Positions 1 to 12,800 of a stretch of DNA of 64,000 nt are shown one piece after another (position 1 is the stretch's first letter; the number at the start of each line of letters is the position of its first letter). Origin of the DNA: Platycnemis pennipes (Eukaryota > Arthropoda > Insecta > Odonata > Platycnemididae); the NCBI GenBank assembly GCA_933228895.1, contig OW121855.1, positions 34,734,698 to 34,798,697 on the forward strand, written 5' to 3'. The notes beneath the pieces are model-generated. The model did no database searches. It was not told the origin of the DNA and saw only the letters and a list, made by a program, of their open reading frames with translations. The position numbers were made by a program, and so were the translations under genes.

Positions 1-3000
1 AAACAATTATTTAGATGTATCTCTGATTCGGGGCACTGTGGTCAAAAATGTATTTCCCTATCTGTTCAAGCACGTTGAATTCACACCCGTCGAAAATGGC
101 ATGATAAAATTTTATGGGGGAAAGCGGGCACACAAGCTTCGCGGGTGAGCGATTCAAGCTCGCAGAAAACAACGGACAGGGCCTTGGCTGCCAGTGACAT
201 AACCAGTTTTTAATCACATACCGCGTGATGAATGACTGCGATAACTATTCTAAGGTTAACTCTCACATTTTCAACACCTACTCTTCCTAAATATAAGACG
301 CAAGTCATGCTTTTTAACAGTCTAAATACTTCTGTGAGCAGATATTCCTGAAAGATGTATATAAACATACTTTGCATCCGATTATTAATCAAGTATACAA
401 GATAGGTTTTGATGAATTAGGGTGGGACTCACTTCGTGTCAAACCCTACGGAGTGTGGAATCCACATATTCAAGGAGAGTGGAAAGGGTTTCTCACGAAA
501 TATTTGCCATATTAGAAGTAGCATCACAGGATTTTTCGCTAAGTAATCGGAAAGGATAAATCGTATTTGAAGATGGGACCCTTGGGTCCTTAGCCAAAAA
601 TGACAACCCTCTGGACACTAATGGCTCAAAGATAAAGAAAGACATAATTATGTGATTTAAATTCTCCATTATTCTTGACTCCGCGAAAACGCTGTAGTCG
701 TTATTCTCAGCGGCAGAGAACGTCACGCCTCGGTAGGCCTTAACCACACCCAAATTCCGAGCCTCTCATGGGCTCGCGCGAAACCAAGGGGGAGGAGTTG
801 CAAAGGAGCGAATTTCACTTCCGTGGTAACGCATTCATTTAAAACGTGCGTTCGCGAAAATCATACAGTCCCGAGCTTGAAGACGTGTGGTGGAACAAGT
901 TTCGGAAGTTCGGGCGACTGGATTCGTCATAAACTACATCTACTCAGAGAGCCAATATTTTTTCGCACGAGCCGGCCACAAAGCTTTTTCGGCAACACAA
1001 AGGAAGAGGCTTCGAACCCCACATCGGGAGTAAATGTTGTATTTATTTCAGATTAAACTTTAAGTATTTAGTTAGTCCAGGTGATGCGAAGACATATGAC
1101 TAGTTGGAGCCCTTTTAAGGTGGCTGGAGCGGTAATCGTGAGTCGTTGCGTGATCATCGTAATCATTTTTCAAGTACGTCGAAAACATATTAGGATTAAA
1201 GTACATCTAATTATACGGTACCGTACACGACATTATGGTAATTAAACAAGAATTGTACATTGTATTTTTGACTTAATTAAAACTAGTTCTGACTTGAAAG
1301 TAAAGAATGCCATGGCAACCATTGGTAGATTTCGGCGCGATATTCAAAATTAGGCGAAATTTATGCTTAAATATGCGATTTTGCATCTTTGAGTCGGTGT
1401 GACTCCGTGATATTTGTCAGAAGTCATTAGAATAATATACTTTTTATTATGTTACATTAAGAAAAAATCTGTACATGAGCTATCGAGCTATAACGAAATG
1501 CATCTCATGCACCATAAGGTTGAGTAACGTGTTGATAAAGCGTCGAGTTATCAAAAAATCCAATAGGTAAGGTGCATTTTTTTAACACTTTAACCCACAG
1601 CTATCACTTATAAAGACGCGTACATAAGGTTTCACGCAAATCTGTACATACACAAAAATCGCTCCTGCCACTCAAATCTTATACGACCGTTTGCAGGAAA
1701 AATCCGTCAAATAAGTTAAATTGTGTATGAGTATTGCAAGTGAGAAATCGTAACCGATAGTACCCCTTTGAAGTGAGCTCTTCATCAACACCTGACACGA
1801 GAGTTGACTTCTTGTTGCACACCAGCACAAATATTTTGAAGATGATGACATGCATCATAAATTATCAGGTTCTAGAGAGGAGACAACATTCCACAGAACA
1901 ATAGATTAGAACAATTTACGCATTTAAATAGCCCACCGTCAGGAATAACGAATTCCGGTAGTTCGAAATGGATTGTGAATTAGCAAACTTCTAAACTTTC
2001 CGCCATTTAATCATCCGCAGGAGCGATCAGTGCTTTGGGATGATTGGTATCCGAGGCTTGAAATCTCCAAGATCGAAATCAATTATCGTGCTGTCATACC
2101 CAGTCCTTGATCCACGTACCAGGGCAATCCCTCGAGTAAATAGAAAATTAAATGCGAAACATCATTAAACGTGCAGGAGTAGGGTATTTTCATTTTGCTT
2201 TGTCAGCATACCTTTTCATCTATTACAAGCGTGTATCATTCACTTCGAAAAATTTTACATAAAGAATACAGACAATGTACGCAATGCAATGAAGGTGAAG
2301 GGAAAACATTGGCTAGAATGAGGTGGAGGCGAACGAAGATACTTACGCATAGTAGGGAGAAGAAGGAACTTAGGTCAGGAAATTTGGAAGACGGAATAAG
2401 TGGCTATAGGAAGTTTTAAGAACACAAAGATAGAATGGGTAATTAACTGAGAAGGAAATTCCCTGCTCAAGGTTTCCACCACCCTGCGTTAAAATAAAAA
2501 TTCTAAGCATACAATAGCCACACTTCCGATAGAGGCAACATGATGCATTATCATTCTTATCCTGTCCATTCCATTCCATTGAATAAAAAATTGATTTCTG
2601 ATTTTAATAGAAAGTAATATTAGAGTGTAATATTAGATCATTATCATTGTCAGTGTTTCAATCCTAAGATTGGATAAGTACAGCTATTCATTTATCTGTA
2701 TTCGATGCTAACTTAATCACACTCTGGTACTTCTTTTCTATGTACCGCTTTATTCGGCCTATGAACTCAAAATTTACCCTACCTTCTTTTGTGTTCCTAA
2801 CGATCACACTGTCTCATACAACTTAACACTTACAAGGAACAGGATTCAATACAATAGTATAATGGTAAATTTATGGTTGGCCCTTAGTAAGATTGAGATA
2901 ACAATTACCTGTTAAAAGGAAGCTTCAGGGTGGCTGAAATGAGTTGTCACATAAAGGAAACTTAACCACGCACTTTAAAATTCTGTAAAACTGTTCTTTT

Positions 3001-3192
3001 AGTGTGCTGCATATTTTTCACATTGCACTCGACTCGTCCGAAAGCATTATTTGATAGCTTCCGCACTGCACAGGACCGCGATAAGATCACGAAAATTCCT
3101 TTCGCCGAATTTACACGAAGATTCATATACAGGTCTTCTTCAAATTCCTTATCTCCTACATGAGAAGCTTCCGACTTCCTGAATATAACTGA
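1..3192. other. AT-rich non-coding stretch, nothing recognised
   Basis: Open frames here are short (under 120 codons), on both strands, and without recognisable motifs or convincing splice context. A short run of TTCCA-like units lies near 2565-2580. I see no repeat that I can match elsewhere in the window. Confidence 0.5.
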
Positions 3193-3530
3193 GGATCGGG
3201 TTGGTGAAGTGCATAGAGCAATACTCTTCAATCCCCAGGGCCCATAATCAAATCCCAGCAAAACAATAGATTTTTCTGAGCCATATCGTTGTTTGCTCGA
3301 GAGCTGATTTGAGAGCACTTCAGATTCAGTACTCTATCCTTCAGATGGGAAGTAAAACTATCCACTTAGCGCCTTAGTGAGAAGGCTAATGCCAACGATG
3401 AGGTTCTCTCCCCCTCTCTTTCACCACCTGGTGATTTCCTACCGCCTCTAAGAGACCTATCAATCCTAAAATGCGCTAATGCTACAGCTGTCAGTTGCCT
3501 CCTCTAAATCACTACTTCTACCATCGATTA
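3193..3530 (+). mobile_element. Degenerate tRNA-derived SINE (copy 2)
   Basis: This aligns along its length with the better SINE at 51167-51476. The head keeps GATCGGGTTGGTG. A decayed B-box region reads AATCAAATCCCAGCA, followed by a block like GATTTTTCTG. The body keeps the marks CAGTACTC, GGTTCTCTCC, GCTGTCAGTTGCCTCC and a CCTCTAAAT-like end. Many substitutions and indels show that it is old. It has no coding capacity. I assign it by comparison inside the window only, so its boundaries are approximate. Confidence 0.7.
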
Positions 3531-4249
3531 TTAATCCTTAATAAGGCACCGTCCAAAACTCAATGGAAAAGGGAGGGCTAGGGGAACTAAGAGCTTTTAC
3601 GCGCTCAGAAAAGCAAAAGTGAAGAAGAGGAGATAAGATGGGAGAAGGACGAAGGAGGATGGAGCCCGACGAAGGCAATTAATGTGGTTGATGTGCGGGA
3701 GTATGGGGAGAGGAGATGTGGGGCGCAGGAGTTTCAGACGGGGATAAATCAAGGGAGCTCGGGACGAACTTCTGCGAGGGTCAAACTCGACTTTATACAC
3801 AAGCGTAAGCTCGTGGCCAGCCAGCCATCCTGCCTTTAATGAAAATGGGAGATGGAAGGAGGCACGCATTATGCTGTATTCACGATGTTTGCAATAAACT
3901 ATCAGCGCGCACGCTAAAGCTTACCGATCTTTCCGTGGAAACTTTATAAGGGTCGGGACGTAAAACTGGGCTTACGATAACGCTCAATAAATGCGTAACA
4001 TACATTAGGTATGATTCTGGTGCTATTTATGAGTTATTTCCAAGTTAAGTCCCCAGGGAATAGCCTTAATGTTCCCAGCACCGAATATATGTTCTTAGTA
4101 AGACTCGATGTAGTCACTTGACTTATAACCAGCTCTATTTTTAAATAAAAATTTGTCTATCAGTAATGTCCAATTTGTGTGCAGAGACTATGATTAGTAC
4201 CTTAATCAAACAGCTCTGACTGAAATAATTATGCTAATGTCTTATTTTA
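3531..4249. other. No recognisable gene
   Basis: The + strand is purine-rich around 3590-3860, which leaves a 90-codon minus-strand frame open. I read that frame as a composition artefact. Nothing else is recognised. Confidence 0.45.
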
Positions 4250-4500
4250 GGAATGAAGTATGAAAAAAACACTGCAATTTACACACATTAATTTTTCACG
4301 ACCATAGTTTCATTGCTATGCAACATCTTCAGGTGAGTAAGTCCAGAGGATGAGCAGTACATATAGTGTTTCTTGTGTAATATCTCAGCGCAGCGCATTC
4401 ATTCTCAGCGCACTCTTCTCCTAGTGCAGTTTCTTTTTCATCGTTTATCCCTACAGTGAAATATTTCCACACCGTTAAGCCCGAGACTGTTAACTAACGC
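4250..4500 (-). mobile_element. Hammerhead foldback element F, one arm mostly deleted
   Basis: The left side (from about 4250) matches the arm of the foldback at 20719-21197: GGAATGAAG, ACTGCAATTT and an ACACAC block, then a minus-strand hammerhead. The right side keeps only the outermost 35 bp or so of the opposite arm (TGCAGTTTC to CCCTACAG, 4425-4456). After it comes the family's single-copy T block in reverse (ATTTCCAC, GTTAAGCCCGAGACTG, TTAACTAAC, 4462-4497). The right-arm ribozyme is missing. No clean target-site duplication is visible. Orientation is taken from the T block, which lies 5' of the arms in forward copies. Confidence 0.65.
4293..4340 (-). ncRNA. Hammerhead ribozyme motif (element F)
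   Basis: On the minus strand the core reads CTGAAGA (plus-strand 4326-4332), one extra T, a 5-bp stem II with an ATA loop (GTTGC with GCAAT), GAAA, the 6-nt stem III CTATGG, then TC as the expected cleavage site. Stem I closes with CAC before the core and GTG after the site. All invariant core residues are present. Stem III is one change away from the palindrome CCATGG seen in sister copies. Activity is inferred, not shown. Confidence 0.6.
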
Positions 4501-6074
4501 CTTTTATTCATTTGTCTCAATAACATTATATGTTAAGTAAAAATAAAAAGTCGAGCTTGGTGTCCTACAAACGAATGAAATATGAACACTCAAAACTTAA
4601 AAAAATGACGTACGATGGAACTAACTTTAATGAGTTAAATGAGGTATATATTAAGTTCGCTTTCTCTTAACCAGTCAAGCACCTATGAAGAATTGATTAC
4701 AATTAAAAACCGTATTTGTCGCCGTTAGCTATGTTAAAAGGATCAAATGAGAAACAAGCGATTTGAAGTTAATAGATTTGGCTACTACTTTATGAAAATC
4801 CACGTAAGTACTTCAAAACACAAACCAATTTGATTTTTCACAATTTTTATTTAAACGATCGGTTTCAATGCACATAAGATGAGGACCTGTGCGCCTTTCA
4901 CTTAAAGATGACACCTGTATATTGAAAGAATGAAGAATTACATTGGTTTGTGTCTTGAAGTTCTTACAAGCGATTTCTTTAACCGTATGCACTACAATGG
5001 AAGCTCGGCGAGGACAACATTTCGCCGCCCATTTCGGCAACAACCTCAGGCAATCCGCTCCCTTCCCAGGAGGAAAAAAAATGGGTACAAATAAAGGTGA
5101 CGAAGGTAAGGACACGGAAATAATGGTCCCGGATGATCCTCTTGCATATTTTTTCATTTTTTTTACTACTCTGGCGCCGGAGAGGAGAGCTGGGGTTGCG
5201 CGGGCACACCTTTCTGAGAGTGGACAGATGGTGGCGACGGAGGTGCAGGTGGGAGGGAGGGGGTAGGGGGTGAGCAGCGTGAATACGCCTCGAGAAGAGG
5301 ATGCGGGCATGCTTTGAGCGGATGGCCCGTCCGTCACAAGGCGAGAGGGACGCCGGCAGGTGCGTCGGAGTGCGCAGCGGGGAAAGAGATTCGAGGACCG
5401 AGGGGAGAGGTTGGGGCTAGGGATGGACATGGTCGGCAGCGGGGCAGGGTCAGTAGGAGGGAGGAAGAACACTGCCAAATGCGCTCGGATGTTGGGAGTC
5501 CCCTAAGGGCAGGCAGATGGGTGCAAGGCCTCCGCACGGGATCCTCCCAGGTTTTTTGCTTCGAAACGTTTTTTTTTTATCCCTGGAATTTTTAAGCTCA
5601 TGATCAATGCGAGCTCAAGGGTTGTAGTCAGTTCATGAGGAAATGGAACAAAAGAGAAGATATCCTCAAGAAAAGGAGGGCATTACATAATTTTAATCGC
5701 TGAAACACACTAAGGGAGTGTTGTGAAGAGGAAATTGAATCAGAAATAATTGGCAAAGGAATGTTCATTAACGTGGATGAGGGAATAGGTAGCTGGCTTC
5801 TAACTGGAGGGTCCCGGATTAAACTATAGGTAAGACTTCAAACGACACTATTTACCGCCTTTTATTTCGATCTCAAATTTATTTGAAAGCCTGTTGGCGC
5901 GGTATTGGTAAAAAAACATTTAATAACTGACTTGCGTTATGAAACAGGGTCTGCGAAAGAAGCATGGTCACCGAAAGATTAAAATGGATTACTCCTTACG
6001 AAAACTTCAGAATAAACTGACCAGAGAAAAAATACGCATTGTGAGCTCTTGAAATTTCATATTCATGAAAAAAG
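4501..6074. other. Non-coding stretch with a G+C-rich patch at 5160-5540
   Basis: The patch at 5160-5540 is G+C- and CpG-rich and leaves frames open on both strands, including a 221-codon minus-strand frame (4813-5478). That frame has no known domain, runs into AT-rich sequence and is crossed by other open frames. I do not call it a gene. A promoter or first-exon CpG patch is possible. The flanks show nothing. Confidence 0.4.
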
Positions 6075-6310
6075 GGTTAGAGCGGATTGGGGTCCTTAGT
6101 GCATAGGGATGAGGACATAGAGAACATAAGATGAACTGAAAGGAAGGCATGTGAAGAAGTCTTAGGCATGGTAGTGGATGAGGGAAACCCGAGAGGACAG
6201 GAAAGGTGGATGAAGGATATAGGTATGCTGGTTGGTAGTGGGATGTTGATGTTGGGAACCAAAGGGGGAAGATCTATGTGGAGCACCATACGCTACAGTA
6301 GACCCTGACA
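6075..6310 (+). mobile_element. Non-LTR retrotransposon fragment (C-terminal ORF2 piece)
   Basis: From 6159 a single frame encodes VLGMVVDEGNPRGQERWMKD and continues to WSTIRYSRP before a stop near 6308. This is the usual end of endonuclease/reverse-transcriptase proteins: a gly-arg-rich GRPR-like block, then W-M-x-D-I, then W-x-x-x-I-R-x-x-x-P. The sequence upstream is degenerate, with stops. It differs from the LINE copies at 20.5 and 39.7 kb, so it comes from another family. The call rests on motif memory, without alignment. Confidence 0.5.
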
Positions 6311-8490
6311 GACTGGCCACACCTCTCGGCCTGGGTCGGTTGGGAACCAGGTAAGAGTAGAGGGAAGATTTCGAAGAGGGCCGAAGGGCACATACGTAAG
6401 CCAAATCAAGAATGACGTTGAGGAGAGGAATTTGGGTTAGAGAGAATCTAAGAGTGGAACGGATTTAACATTGGAAGGAAATAAAGTGCTATAATAAACC
6501 AAGGGTAGAACTGAAACGATGATGATGAGGTGCAGGAGGTGAACAGAGGTGAGCGGAAAACAGGGAAAAAAAAGAATCATGTTTCGGACGACAAAAAAAT
6601 GGGATATAAAATGTGAAGAAACGAAGGAGCAAATAACGCCCCATAAATTGAGATTACTTTAGGCAGAGGAATTTTAAGCCTAAAAAATGTGCAAGGGGCT
6701 GATCTCTATACTTTCGACCACATGGCTGATTACTTACAGCCACAGTTTTTTCAAAGAATCTCTGAGGTATCTTCAGGCAAAAAATAAGGTCCGGAACCTC
6801 ATTTTTTTGGAACCCGACCATCATCCTCCACCAACTCTCAATGCCCACAAAGACCTTCCGGAGAGACGATATGGATGCATGACCTGGGGCGGTGTTTTTG
6901 TTTTACGTTGAATTGATCGTGTACTATAGTCTGGCTGAATCCAAAGAGCCTCCTATGTTAAAAAGAGATTCGGCTATAAAAAATATCTCATTGATCCTCT
7001 ATCGTATGCGGCAATTAGAAAGTTTCCTATCTTAAATAGCAGCTTATGAAACACATCAATATGTGGAGATCGAAAATAAACTTTATAAGATATCCACGCA
7101 ATTTGGTGTTTCTTATTGTAGTCTAGATTGTAATCTTTTTCTTCTGAGTAAATTCCATTAGTTAAGGGATTATTTAAGCGTTAGGAAATAATAGTAACTG
7201 AATAATCCTCAGGTAGCTAACAATAAAACTCATTTACAGGTTATACAATAATGTTTTATTACTATTTTCGTATTATTTTTTTGCAAAATTTAGATTTCTG
7301 CACAAATAGCATAATTGGTACCGGATGGCAAAGGGTCCGACTGTATTCTATCAAAATTTTGAAGACATAAAAACCTATTTCTCGAGGTCGAAATATGATT
7401 ATCATTTCAAGAAAAACTTCCTCACGACACGCAAAATGATCCTTAAAAACCTAATTGGAGGGGATTAAACAAATTTAACGAGGTGGCAAGGAACGTAACT
7501 TATCTGTAGCATGAAATCAAGAGAGGTGGCTCATAGAACTCACGGCGAGCGAACATGATCTCGGTCCTTAGAATTTAGGCATCTTTCCGGGCTCCCCACG
7601 AGATCAGATGGGTAACACGCAGTCGAGATCGGGCATCCCTTAAAAAAAATGCTTCCTCGACTGTCGTCTTCTTCAACATTTTCCCACGTCACCTGCCCTT
7701 CCGCCCCATCTTTTATATCCTTGGGGCAACGAGGGGAGAGTTCCAAAGAAAAAAGAATCGCGCGCAAGGAGTGATTTATTCCCAAGACGATCTCTTCCGC
7801 TCGCTTTCCGAGGCCTCGTTGTTCCATTAACGGAGACACGATATTCGGCACGGAGCTATTGCCTTTCCCATGACACTAAAGGAGCCATATTTCAATCGTA
7901 ATTAAACGTCAATCACTCCTCACGGCCTAATTGCGTTTTACCCCCAAGGTGCTAGCTGGCTCCTCGTTCTGGAAGGGGAGAGATTGGAGGGTAAGGTCGA
8001 GGTTTGCGCCGAAAGAAACGTCTTACCAAAAAAGCGTGTCATTCGCCAAAGAAATAAACACCGAGATCACACGGCGACGTCAGATAGGCACCTCCTCGCA
8101 TGACTTTGGTTTCTTCCCCATCGTCGACATTTTTTTGAAATATTAAATGTCATGTCATTCAGTGAAAGGGCTTTCAAACTTTTCTTTTGACTGACGTCTC
8201 TCCTAATCTCAATAAATCTTGCTGAGACTCCCCAAAATTGTTAAATAAGCGGTGGATTATAAGGAATAAGTTAAAACTGAGTATTCCATGTTATGATTAG
8301 TGGAAAATATACCCAGAATCAAAGTAATTACAAGTATTAAGATAATCATGATCAGGACGAGTGAAAAGTAAATAGCAAACACAAAATCAAATCAATACAG
8401 CGAGACTTAAATTTCGGAGGTGCAGAATAAAGTCATTGGAATATATTAACAGCATAAAATGTCTCTGCTGTTAAGACCTTGCAATCTAAA
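6311..8490. other. AT-rich stretch, nothing recognised
   Basis: Frames of 60-103 codons occur on both strands, but none resembles a known protein. A CpG-richer segment at about 7540-8110 keeps a 103-codon minus and a 71-codon plus frame open. Neither has a recognisable motif. Confidence 0.4.
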
Positions 8491-8492
8491 AG

Positions 8493-8550
8493 TCACTATA
8501 GTGATTTTCTGACGATTTCTGCGGGATTGTAACTATAGTTACAATCCCGC
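8493..8550. repeat. Two adjacent perfect palindromes centred on ACTATAGT
   Basis: The first is a 12-bp palindrome at 8493-8504 (TCACTATAGTGA). The second is a perfect 30-bp palindrome at 8521-8550, with arms running from GCGGGATTG to CAATCCCGC around TAACTATAGTTA and no loop. Both share the ACTATAGT core and are 16 bp apart. As RNA or single-stranded DNA each would form a hairpin. No coding sequence adjoins. Confidence 0.85.
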
Positions 8551-9761
8551 CCGGGACATGGATGCTGTGTTTCGTTTTGGAGTTAAGTTTAAGTTGGACA
8601 GTGAAATAAGTAACCTAAACAAAAGGAACACTTAAAAACAGAATTGTACTCATATTACTACCATTAAAAGTAGAGAAATAAATGACCCTAGGAACCATGT
8701 TACATAGTACCCATTTTTAAGAAATAGTTTTTGCTTTCCCGCTTTTTCGTTTACTTTCGTCTTTTGGACATATCTTTCTTCAGCACAATACTGAATGAAA
8801 TAAGCAGGGTTCAACGGATGATTTGGGAAACAATGACTCAAAGGATGTGGTACTACAAAAAATTGTTTTTCTCGATATATCGACCCAGTTTTCTTGGCAG
8901 GTGATGAATATGCTAAATATGGGAAATACATGCAACTTATGCGACTCGTCTCCGCTTGCCTTACATGTCAAAATTTTCGATATATTTGCAGGGGGAAAAA
9001 CAAGTAAGGGAGTAAAAGGGAACGCAGGGAGTAAAAGCTGCAAAACTGTTCGCACCAAGACTTCCATTCGACTTTCAACACCTGATTGCGCGGCATTCCT
9101 AATTAGAACGCAACATGGAGAATATATATTGGTCATTCTAAATGGAAATATAAGGGAACATTTGATAGTGTCCCTGTGAGGGGAAAAGGATGGCGGAAGT
9201 AAAACATCTGTCATTTTCAAACGAGGATCAGGGAGTCATAGCGGCACGACGCAGTGGTCCATGAGACCACGGGTTGTTAATCCTTAGTAAAAAGCCTACG
9301 TCACGGTTGAGTACTTGCTTTTGTTGTGGTTGCCATTGCTCTTGGAAAGAAAATTTTTTCCTCGCCACACGATAATGCGATAATGCAGGGATGGTTTCCT
9401 GCGTAATGAGCCAGCACCCCGATACACATTCCGCACAAGAAGAAAATAAACAGGCCACAAATATTGCGAAACCCCGAAATAAGACTGATTACGGAGATTG
9501 GGTGGCGAATGTGGAGGCAAAAACTTCAAACCTTCTTTATATCATGTAAAAACATTTTTCTCACGGGTACAATGCCTAAGTGTCCAAATAAAAATGAAAA
9601 GTATTGAGATGCAGTTAGCTTAGACAGATTTATGTATAGTTATTAGTTTTCCCACCCGGAAGATACTGCGCCATTTCTACCGAAACTCAGAATTTTCCAG
9701 AAATATTACAGAAATTTGACAACAAATCAGCATATCTGAAGGGGAAATTGCATTAAAATAA
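8551..9761. other. No recognisable gene; weak tRNA-like patch at 9236-9285
   Basis: The longest frames (8780-9220 minus, 8823-9179 plus) overlap each other and match nothing I know. Near 9258-9285 the string GAGACCACGGGTT is followed by TTAATCC. It resembles a decayed tRNA/SINE B-box side, and a similar GAGATCACGGG string lies near 13300. Two such strings do not establish a SINE family. Confidence 0.3.
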
Positions 9762-9885
9762 TGGGCAAGGAAGGCTTCATTTAAGACACATGAGGCAAGC
9801 AATGAAGAATGCAATAGAGAATAATTTTATTTGAATGGTTAGCCGATCGAGAAAGCGAATGAAGAGCTGCGTCGAAGTAATCTTA
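9762..9885 (+). mobile_element. Non-LTR retrotransposon 3' fragment
   Basis: This 124-bp piece follows the 3' coding end of the LINE copy at 20536-21663 (GGAAGGCTTC, AGACACATG, GAATGCAATA, GGTTAGCCGAT, GAGAGCTGCGTC-like blocks). In the better copies the matching protein end is MKRLADRRIEWRAAS. It is truncated on both sides and has stops. Confidence 0.65.
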
Positions 9886-12800
9886 TGAAAAATGATATAA
9901 ATTTGAAATGTATTTATAAATTACAAGCCATTTCCATGAATTGACTTCGTGAAACTACAATTTCTCTTCTTTAGAAGCCCATTCTAGCTTCAGTTCAACG
10001 TCATTTCAAATGAAATTTGCGAAAACGGCTTCACCGAAAGGTTGAATTCCGCATTTTTCTTCCCTTAGTACCAAAAGCATGAAAAAAGCATTGGTTTTCA
10101 TGTAACGATACAACCTGATTTAAGAGGCATAGATCTTGTATCTACATATCGAAAACAGTTCGATTCTGAGAAAGGGAGGCCCTCTCAATGCTTGTCTCGT
10201 CCGTCAGTCTGCACCTAACGGGTTGACCCATCAACTGGGGCACTGAGGCATCAACTGGTGCTCTGAGACGAACTATAGACGAGGAGTGGGAGTTAATGGG
10301 GTGAGATGGGAGCACCAGGGGAGCTGTGATAGTCGAGGCTGCCTGGGTGCGAGATAAATGATCGGGCTGCAGTGACAGGCCGGGGAAACGAAATGATGTG
10401 CCGAAGAGGTGGCGCGCAGTGAGCGAAGGGTGGAGGGAAATGTGGAAAGAGGGTGGCGCCACCGGTCCCGGCATGCCCTTCGGGTGAAGAGCGAAAGGAT
10501 TAATGACCCAAAATGCCCAATGCTCCCCGCCGCTCGGGGAGAAACGGGAGCGCCCTTATCGCCAAATATTGGGAGTGATGAAGTTTTTCCCGGGGTCAGC
10601 GCCAGGAAGAAAGGAAAGAAAATGACAATGGAAACTGAGGCGTCGAAAAAATGGAAGGGTCGAGGGGGCAGATAGATGCTGGCTGCCTGACGGTTCGCAC
10701 CTAACTACTTTCACTTGCAACTTTCGCGCGGCGAGACCCGTCGCGGCGACAGCCGTTTCGCGCAGCAGTCGTCAGCTGGTGACTCAAATGTTCCGTAGTT
10801 TGCCGCGCCCTCACATTAAGTGCACGCGCAGGAGTCATAGAAGAGTTTTGGGAACCAGCGTCGTGGACGACAGATGTGTTGGGAGTATCAAGGTGAACCC
10901 GATCCTGTTTTATCAATTGTCTATGGGGTAAAAACAATAGGTTAGATTCCTTCATCAAAGAAAACAGAATTCATTGATTGCGATGGGGGCCCAACCATCA
11001 ATGAATTAATTTTAAGCAAAATATTAGGATTGGAAAATCCCCATTTACTATAGAATTAAATGTTAATTTTAAGTTCATTTGAAAAAGCTCAGATATGGCG
11101 GAATATGCTGCCTTGTTGCTGACGTAACAGGTATAGTTTACGTTGCGAGGCATAGGAAATACTTGTCTCCTGAATTTACCATTGTATTTCAGAGCCCCTC
11201 AGCTCAAGTGAATATGTATTGATAATAGCCTATGAAAACTACCAAAGTTCGGAAAGTCTCCTCCTTTAAAGAAGGTATTCAATTTTAATAATTTTAATAT
11301 TTAATCAATTAATAGTTCTTTATTAGGCCCCAGGGCATCCTGCCCGTGGAGTTCTCTGCTAGTGCGAAGCATGGCGTGAAGTTTGCGCGACTATGGGGCA
11401 ACTTCACAGAGCGCTTAGTAAAATGAATACAAACAGTTTTTAAGTAAATCAACTGAATAATTAATTTTAAATAAATGAAAGTTAATCACAATACATTAAA
11501 TGAATACATATACCTCAGATACTAGTTAATAATCTTTAACGAAGTGCACCGTCTGCCTGAAAGGGTCCTTAGCATCACCTAGATTTTCTTTCTTTCACTT
11601 CTTCACAAATGAAGAAAAATTCTTAACGAAATTTTAAAATCGAACGGCTTAAAATATGCACTCCAGAGGTTATAAACTTTTGATCAAGGCAATAAAAAAG
11701 TAATAGGAAACAACCCTGTTATCATTAACTAACATTTCAGATCAATTCCTTTAAAAGCATCAGCTCCTCTCATTAATAACGTCAACTGCTAAAAGCCACC
11801 TTTACATCTGAGTAGAAAATAGCTACCTATTAGCTCTTCTGCGCTGCTGTTAACCTCCCCATGAATTCTTGTACTTACATCGCGGTAGTAAAAAAGGGCT
11901 CAAAAGTCATATTTTATTTTCACTTATTATTTATCCAGTTTCTTGTTTTGCTAAAAATAACAATAAATCTTCAAACACGGGACCAAATAATGTGCGCTTG
12001 AAATATTCTACTTTCAATGGCCATACATGAACAACTGGGCCCAATGTAAATACGTTGGTGAAGATGCCATAAGATAAAGAGATAAAATAATAATTTGGAG
12101 CAGTTGGAAGTGAGATAAGGCACGAAGCGAGAACCGGATAGCCAATAACTAAATTACCCCCACGAGAGATGCCAGGATCTGTCGCTTTTAAATCGATTAT
12201 TCCCTCCAAAACAGTGAAAAGGAAGAATTTAACTGATGAAAATCAGCCTACGAGTCCTATACCACGGAATAAACAAGAGGAGAATCAAATAGATTTATGT
12301 AAAATAACAAGCATAAAGGGGTTTACGAATTGGCCAACTTCTAATGAAACTGATCGTATACCAGCCGACGTGCACTGAAAAGAAAATGTCATGCAACAGT
12401 ATGACGAATAAAAATTCAAAAACGAATGTTTAAAGAAGAAAAACTAAATAAAGTTGCTCACATCATTTTAAATTATTGGTAACCAATTAATTGTTCTCAT
12501 TTGACGAAAAACTACAAGTAGTTACAGCATAAAAGAGCTGAGCGTAATACAGTTTTCCAATCCCCAATTATTTTGCAAAAAAATTTAAGTTACTGCTAAG
12601 CACTGTCAGAAAAACTTTTGAGATGTTAAAGCAATATCGAACGGTCGATCCTAAACTTAATCCTATGATAACTGTGACAACGATGCCTCAAACCAGATCC
12701 CAACCCTCGATCATTGGATTTCCACGCTGGTACTATCCCAGCCGGGCGATGACAGCTCATGGTAGCAAACAGGCTGATTGATCGAATCAAATCACGATTA

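Noticed and set aside
4813..5478. 221-codon minus-strand open frame
   Set aside because: It arises from a G+C-rich patch, is low-complexity, overlaps other open frames, and has no domain or splice support.
6740..6780. Minus-strand CTGAAGA followed by GAAA
   Set aside because: No pairing between the boxes, so chance occurrence.
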